Shown here: positions 20,701-29,848 of the stretch, piece by piece
Position numbering within the stretch: the first letter of the stretch is position 1
Layout: the number at the start of each line of letters is the position of its first letter
Source of the DNA: Pseudanabaena sp. PCC 6802
Lineage (GTDB): Bacteria > Cyanobacteriota > Cyanobacteriia > Pseudanabaenales > Pseudanabaenaceae
NCBI RefSeq assembly: GCF_000332175.1
Contig: NZ_KB235914.1
Location: 1,371,966 to 1,435,965 of the forward strand
Direction of reading: 5' to 3'
DNA: 64,000 nt
Translations under genes and position numbers: made by a program
Notes under the pieces: model-generated
Database searches by the model: none
What the model was told of the DNA's origin: nothing
Seen by the model: the letters and a program-made list of their open reading frames with translations, nothing else

Positions 20701-23700
20701 CTTCTTGCATATAGCCCTGCGCCGCCTTTTCTTTACCCCAGCCCAGATAAAATTTAGCCGCTAATTCGTTAGCAAGGGCTTCTTCTTGAATGTAATTGGT
20801 TTCTTTAGCTCCAGCAATACTGCGATCGTACAGTTCTATTGCTTCTAAATATTGGCCCAGCACTCGATACCTTTCAGCCTCCACCAGATCGAATTTATGT
20901 TGATAATTCATGGGAGCATGCGCCGCCCATACCTTCATTTTTTGCTGGTTGGCGGCCACTTGTTGCAAACTATGCGATCGCTCCTGAATTGGCATCTCCA
21001 AATATTGTGCCAGCAACGACAGCGAACTATAAAAATTGTGGGCAGCCAGCATGAGCAGACCTAAAGCAGCTTCTTGATATTCCTCTGCCTTGGCAGCACT
21101 TGTCAGAGCGCAATTGTACTCGCCGAGAAGGTAGAAACCGATCGACTTAGCAACATGAAAGGCAAATAAGGACTGATAACAGTCATGGGTTTCAAAGTAA
21201 GGCAGGATAACTTCTTCGTTGAAGAAATCTTCCGCCCACTTTAACGGATGAGGGGTGCTTCTTTGAAGGCTCAAACTCAGTTGCAGCCAGATTTTAGCAT
21301 CGTAGATGGGATGTTCTTGTTTTAGCTTGAGGATAAGATCGAAATAGCTATTGCGATCGGCATTTAGTAGTTCCAGGTGTTCTCCCCGCAAAAACAAGTA
21401 GTTGAGATAGGCAAGGATGCAGTAGCTGCTATGCTCGATGTCTCCCGTGTCAATGCCTGCGTCAATACCAGTTTTCAATGCAGCTAGAGATGCGGTAATG
21501 TGCTCTCGGCACGGACAAACAAAAACCCCAAACACCAAATTCACCTTGGACGCAATAGACTTGGCGTTATATCGATTCAACAAGCTTAGACCTAACTTAC
21601 CTGCGTCATAGGCTGCAACCAAATCCTGTTTGACCGACCATAAATAGAAGCCGTAGAGTTCATAGGCATAGGCCGCCAATTCCGAATAACCAAAGCGAAT
21701 ACATAGTCCCATCATTGCTTGCACGATGCCTGGAAAGAGTTCGGGCCTCGAACGATGCACGGGCGGTGTTATCGCGATCAAAATCCTAAAGGCTGCTAGC
21801 TTCTCCGGATCGGTCATGGAAGGGGCTCGATCCAACTCTTGTGGGGAAGGGAGCAAGAACTCAAACGCTCGAGTTTCTACCTCACTCGATAAATGAATTC
21901 CCAATCTGGAGAGAAAATCCAACCCGGTTTCGATGGCTTTGAGTTGTTGACCTTGAGCCATATATATCTGAATCGCTAGTTCTGATGATGCGATCCGATC
22001 TAGAAAACAAGTTGCCTGTTGCCAGATAACTGTTACCAAAGTTTCTGCCTGCTCAAAGTGGGTATTGAGATATGCCACTTCCGCAGTTTCCTCATGCAGT
22101 GCTAGGGTCAAGGCATACTGAGTTTGCCAACTGTCGGGAGCTAATAGCTCTAACCCCATATTCAAATAGGCGATCGCCGCTGCGTAGGCAGTAGCTAGCT
22201 TTGCTTTGCGTCCAGCCATTAGGTTTAACTGGGCTAGTTTGTTCCGCTCCGCTGGATCGACAATTGACTCGATACATTGGTTCAACTGATAGGTAATTTC
22301 AAAAATTCTTGCTTCCTGCTTGCAATCTGGGGTATTAGCTAACAACAGTCGCCCGATTTTGAGGTGGGTTGCTTGTTTTTGCTCTAGAGGAATGAGGGTA
22401 TAGGCAGCTTGCTGAATGCGATCGTGTAAGAAGCGATAGGCGATCGCCTGTCCCTGAGCCAGAACATCGACAAGTTCATTGTCATTCAACATCTGAGGCA
22501 AGCGATAGCCTTCACCGACAGGTACGAGCAACCCCGTTTGAATGGCTTCCCACAACTCCTGAGCCGTCTGACTCAGGGATCGTTCGCCCACTATAGCGAG
22601 CGTCTGTAAGTCAAACAAATTGCCAATGCAAGCGGCTAACCGCAATATGCGCTGGGTCGGTTCTGAGAGTTTAGTGATTTTACCAATCATCAGTTCAACC
22701 ACGTTATCGGCAATGTCCCGTTGTTGAATCTGCTCGAGATCCCATTGCCACCCGCCCCCATTGTTATCCTCCCCTGGTAAGGGGTGACAGAGGAGGGGAG
22801 CCTCAAACCAGATCGAGCCATCCTCATATAGCGATTTGAGCAACTGGGTTAGGAAAAAGGGATTTCCCGCCGATTTCTCAAACAGCAGCTTCGCTAGATG
22901 GATAACGGACATTGGTGAGGTATGGAGCGTCTCGGCTACCAGTTGGGTTACATGTTCTAACTCCAGTGGCTCTAGATTAATCTCGGTAATCTTTGTACCC
23001 GCTTGTCGAAGCACCTCAACGGTTTGCATTAACGGATGGGCAGGGCTGACATCGTTATCTCGATAGGCCCCAATTATGAGAGAATAGTGACTCTCTCTAT
23101 TAGTCATGAAGGATTGTAAAGACTGGAGAGAAGCTATATCTATCCACTGCACATCATCCATGAAAACGATCTGGGGATGGCCTGGCCCCTGGAAAGCGTG
23201 AGAAAATTGATTAAAAGTACGAACTAAACGGTTCGCTGATTCGAGCGCCCCCAACTCTGGGACAGGCGGTTGCTGACCCACGATCGGTTCCAGTTCTGGA
23301 ATGGTGTCAATAATCAGTTGGGCATTAGCCCCCAGGTTGTGTAGGAAGCGATCGCGCCAATAGTGCAGACGCTCCGTACTTTCGGTCAACAATTGGCGAA
23401 TTAATCCACGAAAAGCCTGCATCACAGCGGACAGTGGAATATTTCGCTGAAATTGGTCGAATTTACCCGATGCAATATAGCCTTTATAGCGGGTTAATTG
23501 CCTCAGAATTTCATGCACGAGCGCAGTTTTGCCGATACCAGAATAGCCTCTTACCAACACCAGTTCGCAACTACCTTGACTGACGCGCTCAAAGGCTTCC
23601 GACAGCATTCTTACCTGAGTTTCCCTTCCATAGAGCTTTTGCGGAATGTTGAATTGGGTAAGGTCGTCCACCTGTCCCAGCCGAAATTCGCCAATGGTTC

Positions 23701-24577
23701 CAGTTGCGGTGTATTGCTCTAGACAGATTTCCAGATCTGCTTTTAACCCCAAAGCGCTCTGATAGCGATCTTCAGCATTCTTCGCCATCAACTTCAGCAC
23801 AATATCCGAAACAGCCTGCGGAATTTTTCCTTTTTCCTTTTCACTTTTTCCTGCGCTCAAAGGCGCTGGTTCCTTAGCCAAATGACAATAGACCAACTCT
23901 AACGGGTCGTCACTATGGAAGGGTAACTGCCCAGCCAGCAGTTCGTAGAACGTGACACCCAAGGAGTAAAAATCACTGCGGTAGTCGATGCCTCGATTCA
24001 TCCGTCCCGTTTGCTCTGGGGAGATGTACGCCAGAGTTCCTTCTAGGAGGCTCGGACTCTGAATCTCTTGGGTTTCTTGGGAGAGCAAAGAAGATACGCC
24101 AAAGTCGGTCAGCACAATCTGTTTGATTGCAGGCTGAATGAGGATGTTTTGCGGTGTGATATCTTTGTGGATAATACGATTGCGATATAGCCTATCGAGA
24201 ATATCCGCCAGTTGTATCGCAATCTGCAAAAAATCAGCCAAATTTAGAGGATGAGAGGAGGTATAATCCTGGAGGGATATGCAATTATCGTCCGGCATAA
24301 CCAGAACTAACCCATTGCCAACGGTTTCTAAACCAAGGGATCGAACTACCCCTGATATATTCAGATTCTTGGTAATTATATAGTGGTTGCGGAGTCGCAA
24401 CAGGTCGCGATTTGAAGGGCGATCGCTCCTGAGCAATTTCAGGATCGCGGGTTGCCCATCTGTAGATCGAACACCTCGATAGACAAGAGTTTTGCTGCCA
24501 GTATAAACCATCTGGGTGATGGAATAGCCAGCGATTGTAGGAAAGCGATCGCCGGGACTGTTAGTTTGCTCCTTCAT
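17723..24577 (-). CDS. Ser/Thr kinase-AAA ATPase-GAF-PAS-sensor histidine kinase
   Basis: 2284 residues with the cyanobacterial multifunctional layout. A Hanks-type kinase spans 1-280 (Lys in AILKLLRSD, catalytic loop IIHKDITPQNILI, DFG in LTDFGVSS). An AAA/ORC-like ATPase follows from about 320 (Walker A RGYSGIGKTALVHEIL, Walker B VFMDDVQWID). A long helical TPR-like region spans about 700-1330, GAF about 1350-1510, and three PAS units about 1540-1930. HisKA has the H-box ASIAHEINTPLGVI near 1985, with HATPase N-box WVNLIDNAIYAMG near 2190 and GEGSGLGLDIVRQIV near 2240. Both Ser/Thr and His phosphotransfer should be possible. Its ATG lies 17 bases inside the upstream hybrid kinase gene, so coupling is likely. 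Family is clear; stimulus and targets are unknown. Confidence 0.93.
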   Translation of the reverse strand: MKEQTNSPGDRFPTIAGYSITQMVYTGSKTLVYRGVRSTDGQPAILKLLRSDRPSNRDLLRLRNHYIITKNLNISGVVRSLGLETVGNGLVLVMPDDNCISLQDYTSSHPLNLADFLQIAIQLADILDRLYRNRIIHKDITPQNILIQPAIKQIVLTDFGVSSLLSQETQEIQSPSLLEGTLAYISPEQTGRMNRGIDYRSDFYSLGVTFYELLAGQLPFHSDDPLELVYCHLAKEPAPLSAGKSEKEKGKIPQAVSDIVLKLMAKNAEDRYQSALGLKADLEICLEQYTATGTIGEFRLGQVDDLTQFNIPQKLYGRETQVRMLSEAFERVSQGSCELVLVRGYSGIGKTALVHEILRQLTRYKGYIASGKFDQFQRNIPLSAVMQAFRGLIRQLLTESTERLHYWRDRFLHNLGANAQLIIDTIPELEPIVGQQPPVPELGALESANRLVRTFNQFSHAFQGPGHPQIVFMDDVQWIDIASLQSLQSFMTNRESHYSLIIGAYRDNDVSPAHPLMQTVEVLRQAGTKITEINLEPLELEHVTQLVAETLHTSPMSVIHLAKLLFEKSAGNPFFLTQLLKSLYEDGSIWFEAPLLCHPLPGEDNNGGGWQWDLEQIQQRDIADNVVELMIGKITKLSEPTQRILRLAACIGNLFDLQTLAIVGERSLSQTAQELWEAIQTGLLVPVGEGYRLPQMLNDNELVDVLAQGQAIAYRFLHDRIQQAAYTLIPLEQKQATHLKIGRLLLANTPDCKQEARIFEITYQLNQCIESIVDPAERNKLAQLNLMAGRKAKLATAYAAAIAYLNMGLELLAPDSWQTQYALTLALHEETAEVAYLNTHFEQAETLVTVIWQQATCFLDRIASSELAIQIYMAQGQQLKAIETGLDFLSRLGIHLSSEVETRAFEFLLPSPQELDRAPSMTDPEKLAAFRILIAITPPVHRSRPELFPGIVQAMMGLCIRFGYSELAAYAYELYGFYLWSVKQDLVAAYDAGKLGLSLLNRYNAKSIASKVNLVFGVFVCPCREHITASLAALKTGIDAGIDTGDIEHSSYCILAYLNYLFLRGEHLELLNADRNSYFDLILKLKQEHPIYDAKIWLQLSLSLQRSTPHPLKWAEDFFNEEVILPYFETHDCYQSLFAFHVAKSIGFYLLGEYNCALTSAAKAEEYQEAALGLLMLAAHNFYSSLSLLAQYLEMPIQERSHSLQQVAANQQKMKVWAAHAPMNYQHKFDLVEAERYRVLGQYLEAIELYDRSIAGAKETNYIQEEALANELAAKFYLGWGKEKAAQGYMQEAYSCYARWGARAKTDDLAQRYPQLLSSISKQIPNPILPGDTIASSQNSDNLSAILDLNTILKANQTLSSEIQLDRLLPALIQIIITNAGANKAALFLNHDGSLQLGIKYIDNAVQSMERKSVDDCQFVPVTLLHYVERTLETVITDGKKHPSTINDPYFLQYQPKSLLCTPILNQGQLMAILYLENSITSNAFTDDRVELLKLLCAQAAISLENARLYQQSQFYVRQLEESLKELRFSKAQFQKVSNNIPGVIYQICINPEDGSSFMPYISSGCYELYEVTAEATISGQYNLRDFEHPDDRAMIMQATRRSAEHLTPFHQEFRIITPSGKVKWLQVASQPERQPDGLLVWDGVAIDISERKRAERELQESRNMLKLVLDTIPQRVFWKDRKSRFLGCNPAFANDYQLTDEEIVGKTDLELPWAEWAHLYRADDVMVINTRTPKLNYEEPTNNLNGEQIWIRSSKIPLTNSQGDVIGILGCYDDISDRKAAEAQLQHQAQQLERANLQLAEYSQTLEQQVAERTQTLQISEERYRTLAETSPVGIFRNNGSGGMIYANQRWHEITGLTKAEGMGNGWLKCVHPDWRDRLLNEWEYIIQEGAHHYIESCLQMSDGTIKWVYCQAQPEKDTQGNIVGYVGCITDITDLKQAEAALEQINQTLERTLTDLQTTQHELIQSEKMAALGQLTASIAHEINTPLGVIRAATSNIMANFRASLQQLPALLQSLSPQQQLDFFALIDTAMKQQHSLSSKEERQLRRQLNIELADRGIANAEKIASQLVLLRLVSDLHLYASILQAPNCLDILEIAYHLVLQHQSSQSIQQEVDRAAKIVFALKTYSHRSENAEKTLAPITDSIEVALTLYQNRLKHGINTIRHYAKVPETFCNQDELTQVWVNLIDNAIYAMGQEGTLEIDIAQQADRVVVEVTDSGSGIPVDLQPRIFEPFFTSKPRGEGSGLGLDIVRQIVQKHHGEVQVRSQQGRTTFTVCLPLSTSE

Positions 24578-27500
24578 GACTGCACCTCACACTCAATGAA
24601 TCGATCGAAGGACTTGTGAGGTTGACGATTAGCTCCAGGTTGAAGTTGTCAACCAGCTCTTTGAGGGAACTGGCTAAGTGGGAGTAGTTGGAAGGCACTT
24701 GCTCCAGCAACTCTACCAACGCTTCCTCATCCGCTATGCGTGCCGCTCGATGCAACTGATGCAACCACGCACCTGGCATCACTGCTAAATCTTCCCTGCT
24801 GAGGGTCTGCCGCTTTTCTGTCCCTGCGGCCACACCATTCAGCGTCACTTCCTCGGCATAGAGATACTGCACGCCCAAATGTTTGACTAACTTCTCCAGA
24901 ATCACCTCCTCTGATGCCGGCTTGATCGCGAGGTCGTCGCAGCCCGTCGCCAGGATGCGCGCTCGTTCCTCCTCAAACGCACTGGCAGTGAGCGCAATAA
25001 TTACGGTCTTTTTCGCAGTGCTCTGGTTTTGCTGCTGTTGGACGATCGATTGGGTGGCCTCATAGCCATCCATGACTGGCATGTGGATGTCCATCCAGAT
25101 CAGGTCTGGTTGCCACTGCTCCCATCGCTCGATCGCTTGCTGGCCGTTCTCCACCGTTTCTACGGCAAATCCCAATGGCTCCAACATCTGCACCATCAGT
25201 TGTCGATTTGCCACATTATCCTCTGCAATCAGAATCCGAAAAGTCGGTTGATTGGGAGCTAGATGCAAAACCCGATGTCTGGTAACTTGGGCTGGCATGT
25301 CTTCTGCCATTACCACCTCGATGGGAATGTCAAATTCAAAACTACTACCTATCTGTGGCAGGCTGCTAACTCGAAGCTCTCCCCCCATCAGTTCTACGAA
25401 TTGATAGCTGATGGCTAAACCCAAACCCGTTCCGGTTTTGGCTGCCTTGCCAGACCGAGTTTGCACGAAGGGTTTGAACAGATAGGCGAGTTCGTTGGCA
25501 TCAATGCCAACTCCCGTATCCTTAACTCTAAAGTGCAGGCGTGTTCGCTGAGATTCCAAGGCATCGGAAATGACATCGATCTCTAGACTTACGCTGCCAC
25601 TGTCGGTAAACTTAACCGCATTGCTCAGTAGATTAATCAGAACCTGGCGGAGTTTGTTCTCATCGGCGCGGACGAAGCGCGGTACTGTATCCTGTCGCTC
25701 GATTTGCAACGCTAACCCTTTTGATTTGGCTTTGAGTGCAAACATTTCTTGTAAATTTGCGATTGCAGTGTAAAGGTCGAAGTTAATGGGCAAGAGCGAG
25801 ATCTGTCCTGCCTCAATTTTAGACATTTCCAAGATATCATTGATCAGGTGCAATAGGTGCTCGCCGCTACGGTTGATAATACCCAGTTGTTGCTGTTGCT
25901 CCGTGCGGAGCGCATCATCGCGTCCCAACAGTTGACTGAAGCCGAGAATGGCGTTGAGTGGGGTGCGCAACTCGTGGCTCATGTTGGCCAGGAAGGTACT
26001 CTTGGCCCGATTTGCTGCTTCGGCTACTTCTTTAGCTTCTCGCAGCTCAGCCGTGCGTTGTTCGACGCGCTCTTCGAGTTCCAGTTTGGACTGATGCAGG
26101 GCTTCCTCTACGGCTTTACGATCGCTGATGTCTGTATGGGTTCCCATCATACGGAGGGGTAACCCATTTTCCCAAGCAACAATTTTGCCCAGAGAAAGGA
26201 TCCACTTCCAGTCTCCGCTTTTCGTCTGTTGGCGAAATTCCACTACGTAATCAGAAAGCTCGCCGCGAACGTATGCTTGATAAACGCTGGCAACCCTCTC
26301 CGCATCTTCTGGGTGCATCCGCTCGAGCCACTTTGCGTTTGTTTCGTGAAATTCATATGGATCGTACCCTAGCATCGTGGCATATTCAGGACTGACAACC
26401 ACCTCGCCAGTTTGCAGGTTGCGATCGTATAGTCCTTGATTAGCAGCTTTCAAGGCTAGTCGCAGGCGTTCTTCGCTATCTCGTAATTCTGCCTCTGCTT
26501 GTTTGCGATCGGTAATATTTTGATAGGTCCCAAGCAAACCAACCACCTCACCATTAAGGTTATATAAAGGCAGTTTGTTCGTTTCTAACCAGATCGTCGA
26601 TCCATCTGTTTGAATTTGGGTCTCGATAATTCCTAGTTTGGCAGTACCAGATTCGATCACCTGGAGATCGTCCGCACGATAGAGATCTGCTTCCGATCTG
26701 CCCCAAGGCATATCATAATCATTCTTTCCGATAATCTCAGTTGATGATGCTAAACTAGCATCCTTCGCAAAATTTTGATTGCATCCTAAATAACTCGATT
26801 CTCGATCTTTCCAAAATACTGAGAGAGGAAAGGTGTCAAGCACGGTTTGGAGAAATCGCTCGGACTCTTGCAGGGCAATTTCAGCTTGTTTGCGATCGCT
26901 AACATCTCGACAGACGCAGATCAGATCTCCATCCTCTGTAATAATCAACGAAACTTCCTCATCAAAGGTCGTCCCATTTTTTCGCTTTGCTGTCACCTCA
27001 CCTCGCCAGTGCTTCTGTTGCATCAAAACGGGAAAGACTTCCTGTTCGAAGAATTGCAGCTCTTTGGGGTAATAAAGTCCTCGCCAGCTTTTGTTCAACA
27101 ACTCTGCTGGCGAGTCATAACCAAAAATACGGGCATGAGCCTCATTCAGATAGATGTAGGTATCTCCATTGACAATAGCAATACCATCTAGAGCTGCTTC
27201 TACTGTGGCAACTTGTCGGCGCAGTAACAGTTCTGTGTGTTTGCGATCGCTAATATCTTCGGCAATCCCGGCAATGCGATACACCTGACCGGATTCATCT
27301 CGAATTGGAAAGGCGCGATCGCGAATCCAGCGAATCTCTCCATCAGGCCGAAGGATACGATATTCGCAATCGTATCCAGCTTCAATGGTTGCCTCCAGTT
27401 CCGCTCTCATGGGATCGCGGTCTTCTGGGTGGATGGTTTCTAGCCAGAGCATGGGCGAGCGGTAGAGTTCTTCACAAGCACGTCCCCAAATTATTTCAAA

Positions 27501-29831
27501 AGCTGGACTGACATAGAGTACCTGGCTATAATCTGAATTGGCAAGCCAAAAAACTCGATCGATGTTTTCAGCAAGCTGGCGGAAGCGCTCTTCACTCTCT
27601 TGTAATATATGTTGCGATTGCACTAATTCCTTAGTGCGCTCCTGAATTAGAGATTCCAGTTCTTCGTTCAATTTCTGCAACGCGGCTTCTGAGTGCTTGC
27701 GATCGGTAATATCTTCAGCAACTCCAGTAACCCGACAGATATTACCGGATCGATCGCAGACTGGGAAGGTTCTTACTCTCAACCAACATACACTACCATT
27801 GGGTTTGACGATCCGGTACTCTTCATCAAAATTCTCACCCGCTAGCTGCTGCTGAAAGGCTGCATTGACGCGATTGCGATCGTCAGGATGAACGATTTCC
27901 TGCCACAGCATTGGATTCTCGTAGATAGATTCTTCGGGAATACCTATAATCTGCTCAAAGGTTGGACTAATATAGAGCAACTCGTAAGATTTGGCATCAT
28001 GAATGAAGAAAATCTCTTGAATGCTTTCCGCCAGTTGCCGAAATTTCTCTTCGCTTTCACGCAAGGCTATTTGAGTTAGTGTAGATTCCGTAATGTCCTG
28101 AGTAATGCCAAAGAGTTTGATTACCTGCCCGCGATCGTTGAAAACTGCCTCACCTTTACTGATGGCATAACGTATGGAACCATCCGGGCGAATCACACGA
28201 TGTTCGATTTCGTAGGGAATGCCATCGGAAATTGCCCGACTGATTGCCCGTTCTAATGGCTCCCAATCATCTGGATGAACTTGTTGTTGGAATTCGAGAT
28301 AGGTAGGTTGCCACTCGGCAGAATTTCGCCCATAAATCGGGAACAGTCCCTCTGACCAGGTAACGACTTGGGTCGCCAGATCGAATTCCCAATTGCCTAC
28401 ATGGGCGATGCGTTGAGCCGCCGCCAAACTGGCTTCGCTCTTTTGCAGCAATTCTTCCGCCTGCTTGCGTTCGCGAAGTGCAGCTTGCTGTTCGCTAATA
28501 TCGCGGCATACGGCAACGATCGCGGTTATCTCTTCATTCTCGTTGCGAATTGGCGATTTGATCGTACTGAATTGTCGTACTGCGCCGTCGTAACGGGTTA
28601 CGTTTTCTTCCGGGATCTCCAGCATTTGCCCCGTGGTAAAGACAAAGGCATCATCCCTGATATATTGGAGCGTATAGTCCGGTTCATTAAATGGAGCATC
28701 GATAATTCCCTGTAGTTCCTCCTGAGTCATGCCATAGTAATCTCGGAATGCCTTATTTGCCCACACGAGGCGGGAACCTGCTTCCTTCACAATTACCATA
28801 TCAGCAATGGAGTCCAGGATTTGGCGATATCTGAGTTCTCTCTCTCGCAGAGTCGCTTCTGCTCGTTTGCGATCGGTAATGTCCGCGATCGCCGCTAGCG
28901 ATTGCACCACCTGCCCCGACTCATCGCGTTCCACAAAGGCCGACAGCAGCACATCTAATATGCCACCATCCTTACGCGTAAATTGGAAGGGAACATTCAA
29001 GCAAATGCCCGTTCGGAAAAATTGCGGCAGGACGACCTCTTCAGCGTAGTGGCGGGAATCCTCCGTCAAAAATTCCGTGGATTTGCGACCGATAACCTCT
29101 TCACGACTATAACCCAGCTTTTCCAACCAATAGTTGTTGACTTCGATCAGCCTACCGTAGCGATCGATCGAATGCAGCATAATGGGAGTATTTTCGTATA
29201 ACTGCTCGTAGCGCTTCTCATTTTGCTGGTGCTGGTACGCCTCTCGCTCTAAGTTGCGAGTGCGTTCTTGTAACTGTCCTATCGAGGTACGCAGTTCGCT
29301 CTCCAGTTGTTGGTGGCGTTGAGCATTTCCCAGAGCTATTGCTGTCTGAGTGCAAGCGATCTCGAGCAAGGCAATGCATTCCGGCGCAAACGCCCCGATG
29401 GTTCGCTCGCGTTCTAGATATAAAACACCGATGACCTGCGCCTGAGCGATCAATGGCACGCACAACAGCGACTGAGGTCGGCATCGCAGGATGTAAGGAT
29501 CGGATGCCCACCGCTCTGTTGTGGCGCAGACATCATCAATTGCCACGATCTTGCCCGTTTGGTATGCATCCCGAATAGGGGTGGCGGGCAGATCGGCACT
29601 GGCTGCGCTCGGCAGTAACCGTCCGTTACAGGGGCGATCGCTGAGGCGATCGCAAGCCAGCACGAACTGTTCCCCATCGTTCAGAACAATTGCTCCCTTT
29701 TCTGCTTCCCCACTTTCAAGCGCAATCCGCATCAGGTTATCTAGCAAGGACTCTGAGTGCAGATCGCCATCGAGCGACTGGAGCAGTCCAACGATCTGGG
29801 TACTTGTAAAGGTTGGGAGGGAGTTGCTCAT
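24561..29831 (-). CDS. Hybrid sensor histidine kinase: GAF-PAS(x8)-HisKA-HATPase-REC
   Basis: 1756 residues. The N-terminal GAF domain at 20-170 contains IRDAYQTGKIVAIDD and SLLCVPLIAQAQVIGVLYLE. Roughly eight PAS/PAC units follow from 205 to 1230, each ending in a DITDRK/DISDRK-like motif. HisKA has the H-box SHELRTPLNAIL near 1287, followed by an HATPase and a C-terminal receiver with phospho-Asp in IWMDIHMPVMDG near 1582. No membrane segment is seen, so it is soluble. It overlaps the downstream Ser/Thr-kinase gene by 17 bases and sits 17 bases after the GGDEF-EAL gene. The HisKA-to-REC part is nearly identical in DNA to the other hybrid kinase of the block. The GAF and the PAS array suggest small-ligand or redox/light input, but no chromophore-attachment Cys could be assigned. 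Confidence 0.93.
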   Translation of the reverse strand: MSNSLPTFTSTQIVGLLQSLDGDLHSESLLDNLMRIALESGEAEKGAIVLNDGEQFVLACDRLSDRPCNGRLLPSAASADLPATPIRDAYQTGKIVAIDDVCATTERWASDPYILRCRPQSLLCVPLIAQAQVIGVLYLERERTIGAFAPECIALLEIACTQTAIALGNAQRHQQLESELRTSIGQLQERTRNLEREAYQHQQNEKRYEQLYENTPIMLHSIDRYGRLIEVNNYWLEKLGYSREEVIGRKSTEFLTEDSRHYAEEVVLPQFFRTGICLNVPFQFTRKDGGILDVLLSAFVERDESGQVVQSLAAIADITDRKRAEATLRERELRYRQILDSIADMVIVKEAGSRLVWANKAFRDYYGMTQEELQGIIDAPFNEPDYTLQYIRDDAFVFTTGQMLEIPEENVTRYDGAVRQFSTIKSPIRNENEEITAIVAVCRDISEQQAALRERKQAEELLQKSEASLAAAQRIAHVGNWEFDLATQVVTWSEGLFPIYGRNSAEWQPTYLEFQQQVHPDDWEPLERAISRAISDGIPYEIEHRVIRPDGSIRYAISKGEAVFNDRGQVIKLFGITQDITESTLTQIALRESEEKFRQLAESIQEIFFIHDAKSYELLYISPTFEQIIGIPEESIYENPMLWQEIVHPDDRNRVNAAFQQQLAGENFDEEYRIVKPNGSVCWLRVRTFPVCDRSGNICRVTGVAEDITDRKHSEAALQKLNEELESLIQERTKELVQSQHILQESEERFRQLAENIDRVFWLANSDYSQVLYVSPAFEIIWGRACEELYRSPMLWLETIHPEDRDPMRAELEATIEAGYDCEYRILRPDGEIRWIRDRAFPIRDESGQVYRIAGIAEDISDRKHTELLLRRQVATVEAALDGIAIVNGDTYIYLNEAHARIFGYDSPAELLNKSWRGLYYPKELQFFEQEVFPVLMQQKHWRGEVTAKRKNGTTFDEEVSLIITEDGDLICVCRDVSDRKQAEIALQESERFLQTVLDTFPLSVFWKDRESSYLGCNQNFAKDASLASSTEIIGKNDYDMPWGRSEADLYRADDLQVIESGTAKLGIIETQIQTDGSTIWLETNKLPLYNLNGEVVGLLGTYQNITDRKQAEAELRDSEERLRLALKAANQGLYDRNLQTGEVVVSPEYATMLGYDPYEFHETNAKWLERMHPEDAERVASVYQAYVRGELSDYVVEFRQQTKSGDWKWILSLGKIVAWENGLPLRMMGTHTDISDRKAVEEALHQSKLELEERVEQRTAELREAKEVAEAANRAKSTFLANMSHELRTPLNAILGFSQLLGRDDALRTEQQQQLGIINRSGEHLLHLINDILEMSKIEAGQISLLPINFDLYTAIANLQEMFALKAKSKGLALQIERQDTVPRFVRADENKLRQVLINLLSNAVKFTDSGSVSLEIDVISDALESQRTRLHFRVKDTGVGIDANELAYLFKPFVQTRSGKAAKTGTGLGLAISYQFVELMGGELRVSSLPQIGSSFEFDIPIEVVMAEDMPAQVTRHRVLHLAPNQPTFRILIAEDNVANRQLMVQMLEPLGFAVETVENGQQAIERWEQWQPDLIWMDIHMPVMDGYEATQSIVQQQQNQSTAKKTVIIALTASAFEEERARILATGCDDLAIKPASEEVILEKLVKHLGVQYLYAEEVTLNGVAAGTEKRQTLSREDLAVMPGAWLHQLHRAARIADEEALVELLEQVPSNYSHLASSLKELVDNFNLELIVNLTSPSIDSLSVRCSHEGAN
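24679..26044. repeat. 1.37-kb near-identical kinase/receiver module, copy 2
   Basis: Partner of 13354-14719. Protein differences within the module are few, for example HFRVKDTG here against HFKVKDTG, KHLGVQ against KYLGVQ, and MPGAWLH against MPGVWLH. Confidence 0.93.
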
Positions 29832-29848
29832 GCTATTTACGTTGTCGT

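Noticed and set aside
24883-25773. Plus-strand frames that recur identically at 13558-14448
   Set aside because: Their repetition only reflects the duplicated kinase module on the other strand.
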